Notes: generated from the sequence alone by a model not told the origin. A stretch of 64,000 nucleotides of DNA from Rostratula benghalensis (GCA_013399305.1 VXAI01000160.1:1732399-1796398); one strand, 5' to 3'. Positions 11,501 to 25,765 are shown, counted from the first letter of the stretch. Numbers and translations are program-made.

Positions 11501-14220
11501 AAAGAGAAAAAGAAGAAAAGAAAGTGAGAAAGAAGGAGGCAGAATTGAAAAATAGGCAAGTTAGACACATCACACAATGGGATCCTATTTCACTAAGCAG
11601 GATCCTTCCAGTCCTTTTCCTTGCAGGTGCACCTGTTTTGGGCCATGCCATACATGCATTGGCTTGCTTCTTAAGCTGCTATTTGGTACAAAGCAGCTCT
11701 GATTATGGATTTGCAGAACCCCATGTTAATCCTGAACTGTCTTTTCCAAATCGAGCACAGATTTTGGACTGCTTGACCTAAAACCAGCCGTCACTGGAGA
11801 TACTCAGGTGTTTCTAAACTGGCATCTGTCGAGTGAAGCAAAATTAAGTTTTGCAGAATGTAAGGGCTGTTCTTCAATGCAGTAAAGACAATCTAATATA
11901 GAAAGAACTTCACTAAATTTACACAGCAGCACCAGTGCCAAAGTTGGACAATTAAGAGAAATATGTATTTATATTGCAGTGCAATGTAAAATATAAACGT
12001 AACTTGATCAATTTTTCCTGAAAAGCTTGACCACTTTTTCGGGAAGAAAGTCTATCACAATTTATGTTTCTCAAAATTATGATGAACACCTGAGCTTCCT
12101 GAACTTTCTCATCTTCCACCTGCTTGTGGCTGTAAGTACGGAGCATCTATCTTGCTGGAGGAGCCACCCAGTTTTTCACCTTGCAGTACTGGAGCATTGC
12201 TCAGACTCAGTGTAGCCTGGGTCAGCAACAAAAAACCCTACACAAAGGGATCAGCCAGTTATGAAATTACTCTAAGCGCTATTCTTTTCCTCTGTGTATG
12301 CCCTGTGATGTATGAAGTGAGGGCAACAGTCACTTTCCAAACTTTCCCTTTCTCCAAACACTCTGTAATTCCACATACTTGCCTAAAGCAAGCTCATTCC
12401 CAGTGGCTTCTGGAGCAAGAAGCAGTAAGTTTGCAGAACATAGCCATATCCACACGTCTTGGGACACAGTTTGTTTTCACGGTCCTTTGCCGCCACAAGT
12501 CCACATCAGTGACTCTTACAAAATTAACCTAACTGAGAAAAGGACTCAACATCAGATCTGCGTTATGCTCCAGAAAGCAGGACTTCGTTGACGCTGAGAA
12601 ATGTCTTAGTCAGGAAAGCAGGCTCTCTCAGTAAACATTTCAAAGCAGAAATTTCAGTAAGGTGTTTTCCAGGACTGTCTTTCCCTTTCTATTTATTAGA
12701 CAGGACGCCTTATGTGACTAACCTTCTACCTCAGACACTTCATTTAAGTATTTAAATTTAGATAATGTGAAAGCCTTATAATTCTCTTTTTTTCAGGACT
12801 ACTTTTGGATTTGGTTGTTTTAGGATTAAATTCACCCCTATGCAGCAACACAGTTCAGACAGACAACCCTTCCAGTTCTTTGCAAACTCTCATTCAAAGA
12901 CCTCATTCCAAAATAGAGCAATACCCTTATAAATCCCCATGAAGTCCTGTTTAAGTTTAGCCACCCAGCAAGATCACTGTCTTGGAAAAAATCTGGACCT
13001 AGAAGGGTGCAGGTCTGATCCACCTGGAAGGTGTTTAGTCTGATCCACCTGGAAGGCATGAATTCTATCACACAGCCCTGTGTCTCACTTCATCCTCATC
13101 AAGAACTGTGCCTCTGAAAAGAAAATCCTGTGGGAAATTTGTACTTTAGTTGAGGGGAAAAAAATCAAGTCAGGCCTCCAAAAATTATAAAGTGTTACAT
13201 TAATTGCTTCTTTTCACTTGTCACCTTCTTGATTTGAGCATTTGAAGTTCATATTTTTGAACTTTCCTCTGCAGTACAGACCATTAGGAATGTCTTTGTT
13301 TGTTTGGGTGTTTTTTTCCTTAGTAAAAACAGTGATTATCAGGTAATAACAGGATTTTTGAAGTTAAAGCATTAAAAATACAGATTGTTGCAAAATTCAT
13401 GAATAAATCACAAAACTTAGCAACATCGCAAAGTGTCTTTCCTTTCAAGACTAGTTTTCATATATTTGTTTGAAGAAATTTCTCAAATGAAACTGCTTTT
13501 TTTTTACATATACAACAGACTTGTGTGGGTTAGGAAGAAAAGCAGGGATGAACGCAGGCCATGGATAAGTGCTGGGAAAGTGTGAAGTGATATATCATGC
13601 AGCCATTCAATTTATCAATGTCAAAAATTCTTTGTCTGATTCATGAAATGTTATTTTATCACCACACAAGAATATGTGGGGTGCCTTTTACAATCGAAGT
13701 ATGAATGTAATAGATTGCAAAACTTACTCTCCTTAAATTCACACTTTAAAATGATGTGCTGAAATTTTCCAATTGACCTAATTAAGAATATTAAGAACAA
13801 ATGCAGATACTTCATACAGCAAATAAAATAGGTTGGATTTAAAAAAAAAAAAAATTCAAGCCATAGAGATATTATCCTGAAATTAAACTATTTAACATGG
13901 AAGATTCTTTCAGTTTCAGACAGTTTCAGGCCAATTCTTCCCAGACTGCAGCTATTACCTCGAAAAATTACATAACTTGCCTTTTTTCTGCAAATCACTG
14001 AAGCCCGACTGGTGCTCCATTATTAACATCAGAGCTGTCAGCATCTCAGGGAGGCACAAGAAGAAAGCAAAGCATTCCTACCAGCAGCAACAAAACCATG
14101 CTTGCACTTAGAGAAATCTTCCTTCAATCCTCTTCATACCAAGCAGAGAACTACTTAAAGTACAGTAGACTGAAGGTTGGATTCATTTCACTTTCACAAT
14201 CTATAAGTTAGAAGTCTCTG
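11501..14220. other. Unique noncoding DNA
   Basis: The first 40 bases continue the purine-rich gap edge. No gene is recognised. A 19-base word (GTCTGATCCACCTGGAAGG) occurs twice, at 13013-13031 and 13038-13056, a local tandem duplication of period 25. An A run lies near 13841-13854. The 126-codon frame at 12152-12532 has no family resemblance. Confidence 0.6.
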
Positions 14221-14421
14221 TTAGATGTCTATAAGTTAAAGTCAGCTTGACTCCCTCTCTAGACAATGAAGAGAGATAGGCACCTCCAGAGGATGATTCA
14301 TCCCATCTGAAGACAGGTATCGAAGAGAGATGGAAGGAATCGCCCCTTGGAGATGCCTATCTCTCTCCAGTGACTACAAAAGGAGTCTGTGGTGAGTGGC
14401 TTAAACTTGACAGCTAAAGTT
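14221..14421. mobile_element. Long foldback (MITE-like) element
   Basis: The left arm (about 14221-14303) and right arm (about 14338-14421) are imperfect reverse complements over roughly 80 bases, with a spacer of about 35. The best-matched core is GAGAGATAGGCACCTCC (14271-14287) against GGAGATGCCTATCTCTC (14349-14365), with one mismatch. The arms also share GACTCC and AAGTTAAAG/CTTAAACTT outward. TAGGCACCT words in palindromes are, to my recollection, common in archosaur and turtle MITEs. No coding capacity exists. Transcripts could fold into a long hairpin. Confidence 0.5.
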
Positions 14422-16537
14422 ATGTGAGATGAAATCTAATCCTAAACATAAATAACACAGGAGGAGCTTTACCCCTGTACTGAATAGAAGGTTATTAGTG
14501 ATGGCTATTGGAACCATTCTGCATTAAAAATGCACGAATTGCACAGTGCTTATTAGCGAGCAGGAATTAACTTGACTGTGCATATAACCACACTGATATG
14601 TCATGCATGTGAGAGCCTCCATAAAAAGGAAGGACAACTTTAGTAAGGGACTGTGGTTCTAAAAGAGCGTCACACTCAGCTGGGATCCTAGGCAGCTTCT
14701 GAACAGTCCTGTTTCTCTCAGTGTCACCTGTTTAACAAGAGCCTTACAGTAATGATGACCCCTGGCATCTTTTTTACCATCTAAGTGCCATTTGTCTCTG
14801 TTCCAGCTGAGATTGTAACAGCATGGCAGGTTAGTCAACTTGCATTTTACAGGAAGTGAAACTGTATTATAATAACACTAGAAGAGTCAGAATATATTCA
14901 TTTCACATGACTTGCATTAGCTTTCCAGCCCGTCAAAGTATTATTCATTTTAGCTTAGAATATGAAGACAAGCGAAAAATATCTTCCCGTAGAAATGGTA
15001 AGCAGTAGTCTGTGTGGCACCAACTGATTGGCTTTTTCACATTGCTTCAGACTAATCCTGTCTAGAGCAGGTGGGGGCCTGTGGAGTAATAGCTCTTGAC
15101 CCTGACTCTCCTCTAGGCTCCATACAATGTCTTCATGACCCTAACGCTTCTCTTTATTTCAGTTCAAAGAGTTTGACACCAGAGAGGGTTGTGCTGGAGC
15201 CAACGAGGCTGGTGGGTGTTATATCATGAAAGTGACCAAACACGTGGCATGACATAGGGTTTGGCAAGATGGAGTTGTCTGAGGGTGCAGACTGCTGAAA
15301 ACATGGCTGAAAACAAGTAATGGGAAAATCAGCACAACAGAGGATTAAGATAACCATGTCTGAACTGGTCCCTGTACTTTTTTAATACAGCGGTGTAGGT
15401 ATACTTAAATCTTACCCAGTCATGACTTTCAATATTTTAATGAAGGAACCAAAATTGTATGGTTTAGTTTTGCAGCCCCCACTAGATAGGATGTCAAAAG
15501 AGAAAGAATTCAAGATGCCTCCACAGCCTGGGTATTTGTGTCTTTATTAATAATTTCTTGAAGACAACAGTAGAAAGATATAATTATATGACTGCACCCT
15601 AAATTTTAAAGGCTCTACCATATCAACGTTTGCACCATTCTCTCCTGAACTGTACTGTGGGCACCTATATAGCTAAGGATTCACTCCAAGATGTTTCCTC
15701 TGATTTAAATCAATATGAGTAGAGAATGAAGGTCTTTGCACTTAATTTCAAGAGACTTCCTTGGAAGATGTAATTCATGTGTATCTGAGTATTTCATCAC
15801 TATTTAGATGTTCTGTCATCTCTGTCTTTTAAATCTAGGTATTTTTAGTATTCTTAGTGTAACACATGCATGAGAAAATACTGTAGCTGTGAAAGTCCAG
15901 ATTGTGCAATCTACTAACCTAGAAGGTACTGTCACTTTTATGTGCCCTATATTTTATTCATCCATAACTCAAATGCAGATTTTTTTTAAATGTATCTTTA
16001 GCTTTTGCCTTGCTTTCCAGTCCTCAGTGTTTGGAATTTGAGAATCAGGTCATCTAGATAAAAGCTACAATATTTGCTCACATGCTATACACCTGCAGTA
16101 AGCATCTCTACAAAAATAAACAGTATCTTACATCTTCTTACAGGAAAAAAAAATAGAGTACTGCAATTAGATGGGGTTTATTTCCTTATTTGTAAGAATA
16201 TCTATTTGGTCTTCATGGTTGCCTCAACCCTTAGGCAAGTAAAACTAAAATCAGAAACTTACATTTAAATCATCCATCTAGACAGGAAGACTTATAAAGT
16301 AGCATTTACTTGGTGAATCTTTCACTCTAAGTTATCTAATGGTTTTCTAAAATTAGACGCCACTTTCAAAAATTCAAAACTGTCAAAGTTATTAACAGCA
16401 CCTTTTTAGGGATATAGTTAGATATACAAACATCTGGGAAAAAAATACTGAAAGAAAAAGTTGTGTCAGCTTTGAATGTGTTTAAAGCAACACATTAGAA
16501 GTACTGGCAAGGTTATGTTTGTAGGAAGAAGCAAATT
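14422..16537. other. Unique noncoding DNA
   Basis: Nothing beyond scattered short open frames (67 codons at most) and AT-rich unique sequence is seen. Confidence 0.6.
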
Positions 16538-16579
16538 GGTTGAAACCTTGACCCCACTGAAATTAATGAGATTTCACCC
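16538..16579. repeat. Scrap of palindromic amniote repeat
   Basis: The segment, with CCCCACTGAAATTAATG and GATTTCACCC, resembles an abundant sauropsid repeat motif (CCCCATTGAAGTCAATGG and GGATTTCACCC) that I know from turtles, crocodilians and birds. It is only about 40 bases long and has no definable ends. Confidence 0.3.
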
Positions 16580-19500
16580 TTTGCCTTTTACTATTCAGAC
16601 ATGTTCCTAGTGACCATGACCATGAGAAAGATTCTTGCACAAGGACAATTGAAATATTAGGCTCTGTCTTTTGAAACAGTAGGTTCATTTGGCATTTCTG
16701 TGCTTCAGTTTTTCTTATAGTCAGTGTATAATATGTGTCCCAGCTTGAAGGCTTCTAATAGTTGATAGAAGATAAAAATAAGTATTGCTATTCACAGATC
16801 CAAAAATTCTTAAGAGCAGAAGTGAATAATGTTTTGACTGTTTCATGAAACAAGTGTGAAAAATGGCCAGTGAATCTTTTTTAAAGGGTCAGTATTAAAT
16901 TTGGATTACTGCAGTTAAATCCTAGCTAGGGACTGGAGCACAAATTCAGTAAAAAATAAATGAAAGGATCTGATCTGTATTCTGCAGACTCAGTCTCTAA
17001 ATCTCCAGTATTGGGGTGTGGAACCCTAAATGTTTCTTCCTTCTATAATGTATCTTCAAGTATATTCCAGTTTCTCCTTATATCTAGTGATTTTAATAGG
17101 GCTGCTACTTTATCTTTCAGTCTCTTCATTTTATGGGGTCAAAATTTTATAATACATTCCAGGATGCATCTGACCGTTTAGAGCACAATATGTGAGACTT
17201 GAAGACAGCAACTAGCCTTTGCCAAAAAGCAAGAGCCAGGTTGCCACAGAACATAAAACCACCACAAAAAGGTAGAGATGGGTGGGATTTGTGGAGGGGG
17301 GAGAGGAAGAGAAGGAAAAGAAGGAATAATTGAAGAAAGAGTTAGGAGGTTGGAAAGATACTATGAGAAGTGCTTGCATATAGCTCTGTGAGGCTACACA
17401 GCACTAACTACACTGAGAAAGGTGGTCATGGGGGATGGAGGTAGTTAAACAAAATATTGAAAGAAAATGAGAGGGTTGAACACAGAAGGCAGAAATGGGC
17501 AGAGATGGAAAGAAAAGTAACAGCATGTGGGAGCACAGTGGATTAAAACCAAACCATCATAAAACAGAAACTGCTACTTTTTCTACTAGCAAAAGAAGAA
17601 ATAATTATTACTAGGATACTCCAAAGTTGCGTGTTGCCATTGATACTGTTTTGTAAGTTAGTGACATGAAAATCTGTGTGAACATTTAGCTGACTATGCT
17701 TAGGGGTATCACAAAGGCTGATCAACACTAAGAAAGTTTACATAGAGCTCTAGAGAAGTTGAAGGAAGTGAGGTGAAAGGACAGCACAGCAGCAGGTGAA
17801 ATTCAATGAATGCAGGTTAAAGTATATTGAAGGGGGAATCATTTGAACAACTGAGATCTCTGAGTTTAAAGAGTGATGAGTTTAAAGAGCAGTGCGCTTA
17901 AGTTAATGAAAGTACCTTCTGAAAGGGAGAAGTCGTGACTGCTGCTGTGGTGCAGTTATTTGCTGAAAGAGGTACGGCATTCCAGAAGACATCAAAGAGA
18001 AAATAATAATACAGAAATTATTATCAAGCCAGTATATGACAGTGGTATAGCATTATCGGGGGAACCATATTTTTTTTCAATAGACATTCTTTAAAAAAAA
18101 AAAAAAAAAAAAAGCATAGTAATAAGAAAGGGAGATTTTTTCCAAAATTTTTGTGGAAATCACGAAGTATATGAGATAATGAGATGAAAAATAACTTCAT
18201 AAGACTTGTGATTTTGCACATTAATTTCCTCTATTGACAAGATTTCACTCTCCTAGTAAATGCTGGGGAACTAGTAAAAGACACTGATAAGCAGAGGTGA
18301 GATACCAAGGTAGGCTAAGCATTGAACTACCTCAGCCTCAGCATTACTTGTGTCAAAAAAATATAAATATCATCACAATTAATAAGTTACTCTTTTGTCC
18401 ACAAAGTAATTCCTGTTCCTGTCTGCACCCTCTCTCTAGCCTCTGACCTCACTGGCTCCAAGAAATTTGACAGAGTGGTGAGGTCTAAGAGATGCTCCAG
18501 TTCTTAAAGGCTTATAGGGGTCCAGGCACAGAGAAAGGAACCTCTTAAATGCTCTGCAAGAGGGAGATTTGCACCTTCTTGGATGGGAAAACTTGCAGTG
18601 GAGAGTGACTTCATAAGTGACTAAACCTGTAAAAAGCTTCTGTCAGATCCAGGACCCTTTTAGAAACCAAAATACAAGAGTCAGGAAACAGATTTACAGG
18701 AAACCAGATTTCATTAGTTCCAGGGCTCAGACGACTTGTTTTAAAAATCTCCTCATCTGTCTTATAGGACTGAATAACCAGGCACGAGGATAAGTCTTCA
18801 CAGACAACTGGAGACACATCTAATCTGGCCATACATGGAGCTCTTTAGGTGTTTTACAAGAAGAAAGGTAACGTTCAGGCTGAGGATCTTCTCTGTGCTT
18901 CAGGACTGACATCAGGCAAGTCTGGAGACTGAATACCTTGACTTCCTTTAAATTCTTGAAGATCCTAACTGATCTGAGCCCCAAGAGCCACACTCTTTAG
19001 ATGTTTCAGTCTTAAATGCTTTGCACATACATGTCCATGCAGGTAGGGGTATGGATCTGAATATCCATCCAAAGAACACGAAGTGCCTTAACTCATTTAT
19101 TGTAATTAAAACACTCCTGGATACAAATTCATCTTTCCAATTTTATTTTCCTTTTTTTTTATTAACAACTAGTAAGTTATTCAGTAGCTTAGACTCTTAA
19201 CGTCTTCCCTTTTAGTCTCAGCTGCAGTAATTTTCCTTATTTTTGCTCCATGCTCTTTCTTCTTTTACAGGCTGATTGTACCCTTATACTCTGTCCATTC
19301 AGCCCTACTTCTCTCTGTCATTCTCATTATACTCTCTTTCTTACCCCACTGTCACTTGCTGGCAACTTTCCCATATTACCTTCCCTGCTCTTTGAAATCA
19401 CTCACTCCTCACCAGCTACTCGTCACCTTCCTAACTTCTTGAATCCTTATTATAAGTTAGGCTGCATCAATATTAATAAAATAAATTGGTTTGGGCACGT

Positions 19501-22500
19501 TTGGGCACATTTTCTCCACTGAGACAAACTGGCACAGAGTGATTCATCACACTTTCTTATCTTCTGAGGTGTGATGGCCAGACCCAACCCCCTCAAATCT
19601 CTGCTAATGTTCAAACACTGCCCAGGAATAGTGACTTCTGGATGGCCAAGAGCAAAAACCTGTCAGGGACCACTTAAACTTTCCAAAATGGACAATCAAG
19701 TTCCAGTATCACCTCTGGCACTGTCAAATTTACTGCCACAGCCATATTCACCAGCAGCAGAAACAACCTTTAAGGCAGTGTTATGTAACAGCTGACTCGT
19801 GTGGTTTGCAAGAACTGCAATTCTAAACCAGACCTGAGCCTTTTCCTGATGTAAACTGATTTCAAGTTTTGAAATGTAGACCTTGGCTTCCCAGCTACTA
19901 ATAGCTTTCAAGCTGCCTGAAGCCAAGCCAGCTTCTCTGCTGAGCAGGCAGTATGGTTTCTTGTCATAAAGGAAACAACTTGAAAGGCAGCTTGTTGATC
20001 ACATAAAGGATGGATGTACAGGATTTTGTTCGGAGCCAACACTTTCCCTGCCATCCTCCCCAAAGAGACCTTAAACCTGGAAGCCAATGGTTTCGTAGAC
20101 AAATTCAAGGCTCAGACATAATCAAATACCCTCAGCACAGCACATTACTGCACACCAATGAGGTTGTGGTAACTGTCCACTATAAACAAGAGATAATGTG
20201 ACATACGTTAGCCCACAGTGAGAAGGGGCTAACCTAAGCCAAATTGCTCTGACTGTGCCATGAGCTAAGAGCGTTTGCACAGGCAGTTATTGAGATTCGG
20301 CTGATGCATGGTAAGAGTTAGCCAGAGTAATTTGATCATATGTCTGATCTCAAAGACAAAATAGACTCCAAATTGCTAGTATGGTATATAGGAGATGTAG
20401 CCATGGCATTCTGTTACATTACCATCTGACCTAACAAGAATGTAACAGATACACTCCCTTCCTGGCATTATTTTAACACAGCATTTTTACCAACCTGAAT
20501 TATGAAAACAAAAAAGTGCTATATTTAAACCTATAAAAATGCAGTTTATTCCTCCTTGATAAGGCATAACTTTTTTTAGCAATTGTAATCTGTAACATTA
20601 CAGCCTTAGGAGGTAATTTACTAAATAGGACAAAATTAGCTGATTTTTGGACCATTTAAAGGAACATTTCTGTTGAAAGCATATAAAATGTATTAAAGTA
20701 ATCTCTAAAGTCTTTACCCCTGCTTGAGATTTTAATTTACTCAGAGCTAATAAATTATCCCCTTTCAGAAGCTATTGAAAATTTTCACTTAAATCCTTTT
20801 TAAAACTTAATGTGTTCAATTGAATCTTAAGCAATTTATACACACATACACAGAGCTTGAGGTGGTCACCACACCAAGGTGAAGGCTGAAAAGAGGTTAG
20901 ATTAGCACTAACTCCTCTGCCCTTTGGGATTGCTGGGGTGCTATTAATGAATGTGAATTCCCTCCTCCCCCGGAGCCCTCCCCCTTCATACACACTGGTC
21001 TGGCTGTCAGGTAATTACTTTTCCACGACAGCATTTAACAATATGCCCTGTTCAAAGCCCGGGTCCATTTTCTCTCCAGCTGAAGGATGTGGCTGCAATC
21101 AGGCAAGGGAACGGCAGATCTGGGTCACCTCAGTACTCAGGTTAGCTGGGACACAAAAGCTTGTTTCATCTCAGACAGGGCTCTGTGTTACAGTTGCACA
21201 CATATCAGAAATATTTTTTCAGGCTATCAATTATTATATTTGAACAGCGCATCCTCGCTCTAGGGAGCCCTTAGCAAGCTGTAGCAAAAATCAATCCAGT
21301 TTTACAACTTTTACCTTGGCACAGCTCCAACTCTTTATCTACTTCACGCAGTTATTTAAAAGTGTGGTGGGTTTTATTCTGGAGTATAGATATATTCCTA
21401 TGTAGGACTGCCCTTGGTGTATGTAATACCCTTTTTCTGGGTGAGTCTGATTTGTGCAGTTGCTTTGGTTTTGTTTTGTGTATTTCGACCTTTCGTGTGG
21501 TGAGGTTTGTGTGGCTGGGTACCCACCTCTCCCTAGCAGTGTGGGCTTCTAATGGTGGTGACAACCAAAACCCCTTATTTCAGTGAACTTGTGGGTGGGT
21601 TGGAGCCCACTCTCATTCAGATCACTTTAATGTTGGCTGCAGCTGCAAATAATTGCATCCAAGAATCTCTCCACGTGTTTATTCTGAGCTTTATTTTACC
21701 AGCACAAACCCAACCTAGGTGATTACCATGCTGTCCTTCCCCCTCTCCATGTGTAGGTGCATGAGGCAGCTTTGCCAGTGCACTTTGGGAAACACCTGCA
21801 TCAGAAGGTGCATCATGAATCCCAGCAGCATCAGAGCTTCAAAAGGCAGACGCTATCGTTCTCTCCAAAGGTGACTGCCTCCCAGATGATAGGGAAATTT
21901 GGATAGCCAAAGCTGGTCTTAGATATTTCTGTGTTAGTGTAGGCTGCAAAAACAGACAGCAGATGCTGGGCTTCAATGGAGTTAAGAAGGAATAGGCATT
22001 AAAAGAGAAAATCTATCTTAAAGCTGTACTTTGAAGGAGGTTTATATTTATTTTAGAAGCAGATCTAGTTTCTATTTCCCTATTGAATGTGCATACAGAA
22101 GCTCACAGAGCCACTAATCAGATTGCATGGGTTTCCATGTTTCTGATTCTCTACTTTTCAGCTCAGAAATGCGTTCTACCACTTCACATTAAAGTTATTT
22201 TATTAAATTCCCTCACAGCAGCTATCTCAAGGGCTAAGAGATAACCCTTCTTTTACGCTATGCAAGTTTACACAGAGAAAAAGCTGGAAAGTCCAAAAAA
22301 GTATGGGTTGGGCTCATTCCTTCCAGCCTACCTGCAGAAGCCAGCCATGACCCTGCTCAGAAAGACTTTGACTGAAAGGATGCAAGGCCATAGTGGCACA
22401 CATGCACACTCACTTTCTCTGGTGGGGATGGCTGGGAGCTAACTGATGCTTCCTTAAGAGAGCTACTGTGAACCAAATGTCTTGGGGAATGCTGGTGGAG

Positions 22501-24544
22501 TAGGGAGGTCCTGTGTTTTGTCTGAGCCATGACCTGCCTTCAGTCAAAAGAGATTTTACCTGTCAAGCCAGCACGGGGTGAAAGAGTGATGTGAGTTGTG
22601 CCCTCAGTAACAATGGCTACACAACACAGCAAAACCAAATCCCTGCCATTTGCATTGTGTACTGTAGTGTAGTTTAACATATCCCTTGAATACATATTCA
22701 TTTGCAAGACTGGTATCTTAAGGAAAGCAGCTAACAAGTTTTTGTCTCCTCCCAAGCCCTATAGAGCTACTATCCAGCCACCTTTGAGGACATTGTCATT
22801 AGAGCTCATAAATTAATCAGGAGAGAGGTGAATCAGTCCTATGGGAAATGCTTCCAACTTACGGGCTGATGATTTTTGTTTGATTTTTATTTTATAGTTG
22901 GAGCTCATTTCTCTGTTTTTCTTTTTAATAGGTATTTGTGACAGCATGCCACTGGTGGGCATCATGAATCAAGGTTTTGGCCACTTGCAAATATATTTTT
23001 AAATGAAGAAATATTTATTCTTTTCAAATTCTTCCACTTTGGTACCTGTCTTTCACCTGCTTCATTTTAAATATTTTTTGGTATTACCCAGAGTTCTGTA
23101 GGGTTAGGCATTTGACAGCTAGCAGTATTTAAGGAACAGATGAGATGGTTCATCTGCTCATAGAGAGCATCACAGAACTTTCAGAATAAAAGATGTTGTA
23201 AAAATATAAACTAGCTTTACTGAAAACAATTTTTTCACTCCTTTTCTTTTTTGGGGGGAAAAATACAGAAGAAACAAGTAGAAATTCTAACCTCAGTGTA
23301 GGCAAAGTAGGACTAGATGGTTGGAGCCATCCTTATTTACTTGCGTAATCTAACTTTGCAGGGAAAACTGGGGGGAATTTATATTTTGTGACTCATGTTA
23401 AGAAGAAACAAGGAACTCAACATTTGGGTTCAAGCTTCTCATTTCAACTCTCAGTTAAGGTTTGAGTATTTGCTAGAACTTTCTCATTCCTAGCTTTTGT
23501 TGATTTCTGTCATTCAAGAATCATGAAGTAAATATTTATTAACATGGGAACCCTCCTCCCTTCCTGCCCTTCATATTTGTGCTTCTTATGCTAATGAACT
23601 AACTTTAACAGGGGAACCACATTCCTCCTGGGTATGCATCAGTTCTGGTGCCAACACATTAGTTATTTAAATGTAGTTTCATATTAATTTTTCATACTGT
23701 AATGCATTGTTTCCTGCAAATATACATGTAGCTGGTTTTCAACAGTAAACAAATCTGTATTAAAGACATTGTTAGCTGAAAACCTTTCATCTTCTTTCAT
23801 ATTCCTTTTGCTTCCTGTGATAATGGTGGCCATTTCTCCCTCTTGCCCTCTGAATTTTCTCAACCATCTTCATTCCCTGCTACACATCTTCTGCAGTGAC
23901 CACCACTAGGGAGTTGTTCTCTGTTTTGTGAAGCACACTATTGATGTAGAAACAGAATTCTTAAACTACCTATTGTCTGTGCATTCAGCATTTGTCTCTA
24001 GTATCCTCAAAGTTTGACATAAAGCCTTGCAGTGCTTGGATTGGGAAATCCAGCAAGCAAAATAGGAGTTCAGCAAAACCTAAAAAAGACACTCTTGAAA
24101 AACAACCTTACTACCACGACAATAATACTTAGACAAACATAAGCAAGGTTAATCTACCACATTCTTCCTACTTTCTCACCAATAAAAAAAGAAAGATGTG
24201 CTAACTAATGCCTGTGGATATATTTGTATGACACAGGATCATGGCCATACCATGAGAAATCTTGTTGCTTACCAATTAAGTAAAAATGACAACTAACTGT
24301 TCTCTGTGAGGTGGGAGCTATTGCTTCCAAGCAACATGCTTTTAGACTAAAAAGTGGAAACTAGACTTCATTATACATCATATTTCCAGGGCTACCATGT
24401 AATGTATGAAGAGTGAGGGGCTGGCTGCCCCCAGGCTGCTCCATTTTGAGTCATTTAAAGTTATCAAGCATTTTGATCTCAAGAGTGGGTCATCATTATA
24501 CAATTTCATAGCAATGTTGAAGGCTTTGACAATGTTCTCCCAAG
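16580..24544. other. Unique noncoding DNA
   Basis: No gene is recognised over 8 kb. Seen: a purine-rich patch at 17277-17345 with G runs at 17280-17301, an A21 run at 18093-18113, and a slightly GC-richer stretch at about 20870-21130. Many open frames of 60-101 codons occur on both strands, none with a recognisable domain. The largest (20938-21243, 101 codons) lacks splice context that I can defend. Confidence 0.6.
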
Positions 24545-25765
24545 AATCCTAAAGAAACATGGACATGAAAACAATGAACGGTTACCTGAGGTGTATGTGA
24601 GGCATTGCTTTATGAGTCTCAATGCTAGGGAAGTAGAAGTCAGTTAATGAGTTCCTGGTCTTTGAAAAAGGCTTCACAAATGACTAAGGGAGCTGTAGAC
24701 CAGTGAGTTTGACTTCTGTACCTGGTAAATAAAAGAAACTATAACAAAGGAGAGAATTAATAGATATCTATATAAATATGATATATTCCAGGGAAGAATC
24801 AGCTGGGCTTTTGTGAAAGGAAGTTCTTTCTTGCAAATCAATTAAAGTTCTTTGAGGAGTCATAAAGGTTATGGGCAATGGTGACCCAATGACTCTGTAC
24901 TTAGATGTTGAAAAAGCATTCAACGAAGTCCCTTAGAAGATATTTTTTAAAAAATTAAGCTGTCATGGGTGTGAGAAAAGGCACTCTGATGGATTAATAA
25001 TTGGTTAAAAGAGAGGAAAAAGTAGGTAGGAATAAGAGGTCAGTTTTCACAATGAAAAGCTATTAATAGCAGAGTTCATCCAGGGCCCATGGCATAGGTG
25101 TTGTCCAGAGTATTAATAAATGACCTCAAACAGAGAACAAATAGTCAGGTGTAAAAGTGCATGAGTGAGATGGAGTAACTCAAGACACTCAAAACTGACA
25201 CTAGCGATAGAGCATTTCAAAAGATCTTCACATGTCAATAGAAAATGAAATTCAGTAAATGCCTACATAGTAGTGTATATGTTATATGCAATAATGGACT
25301 AGAAACTAACTGCTACCACGCAGAAAAGACATGTTGGAACTGAGGATGGTTCTCTGCAAACATTAGTTCAATGATGAAAAGCAGCCAGAAAAACAAATAA
25401 TTCTGATCCTGAATATTGCACCCAGTTTATCTTACAAAGGAAAATCGAAGGGAGAAATAAATTAAGAAGGGTGATTTGTAGGATGGAATAGCTTCCATAC
25501 AAGAAGGGGCTGTATGGCCTGAAACTAATTAACAGTGGGCAAATACAACCGCCATTGAGAAGCTCATATGCAAAAATTAATAGGAATGTTACTTTCTATA
25601 ATTGGAGAACAAGTGGTCACCGACTGAAAATATTGAATACCAGATTTCAAACAGATGAGAAAAACACTATTATATCTCCCCAGATGAACGATATAGGGGT
25701 ATTCATCACCAGAAGATGCTGTCAAGTCAACAAAAAAACAAGTATCTAAAATATTATTACATAAA
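24545..25765 (+). pseudogene. Ancient decayed CR1/L3-type LINE, ORF2 relic
   Basis: This is a CR1-clade non-LTR retrotransposon, which once encoded an endonuclease/reverse transcriptase that copies its own RNA into the genome. The relic is collinear with ORF2. AGGGAGCTGTAGACCAGTGAG (24688 region) corresponds to the NYRPVS block. YLDVEKAFNEVP is readable at 24898-24933, the catalytic motif A region with its aspartate, and is followed by a stop. WINNWLKERKK at 24990-25022 lies in a different frame, so a frameshift separates them. The last 200 bases (AACAAGTGGTCACCGACTGAAA onward) match the 3' part of old sauropsid CR1/L3 elements. Divergence is far greater than in the CR1 copies at 29-45 kb, so it is an old insertion. 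It is not functional. Confidence 0.75.

Noticed and set aside
10845..11781. Very long open frames (218 to 293 codons) on both strands
   Set aside because: They run through the 544-base N gap, so most residues are unknown and the length is an artefact.
17277..17345. G-quadruplex candidate
   Set aside because: Only three separate G runs of three or more are present unless the G6 run is split, so the motif is weak.
23160..23190. GAGCATCACAGAACTTTC, resembling the miR-148/152 family
   Set aside because: The seed does not match exactly and no pairing arm is present in the flanks, so no precursor hairpin can be drawn.
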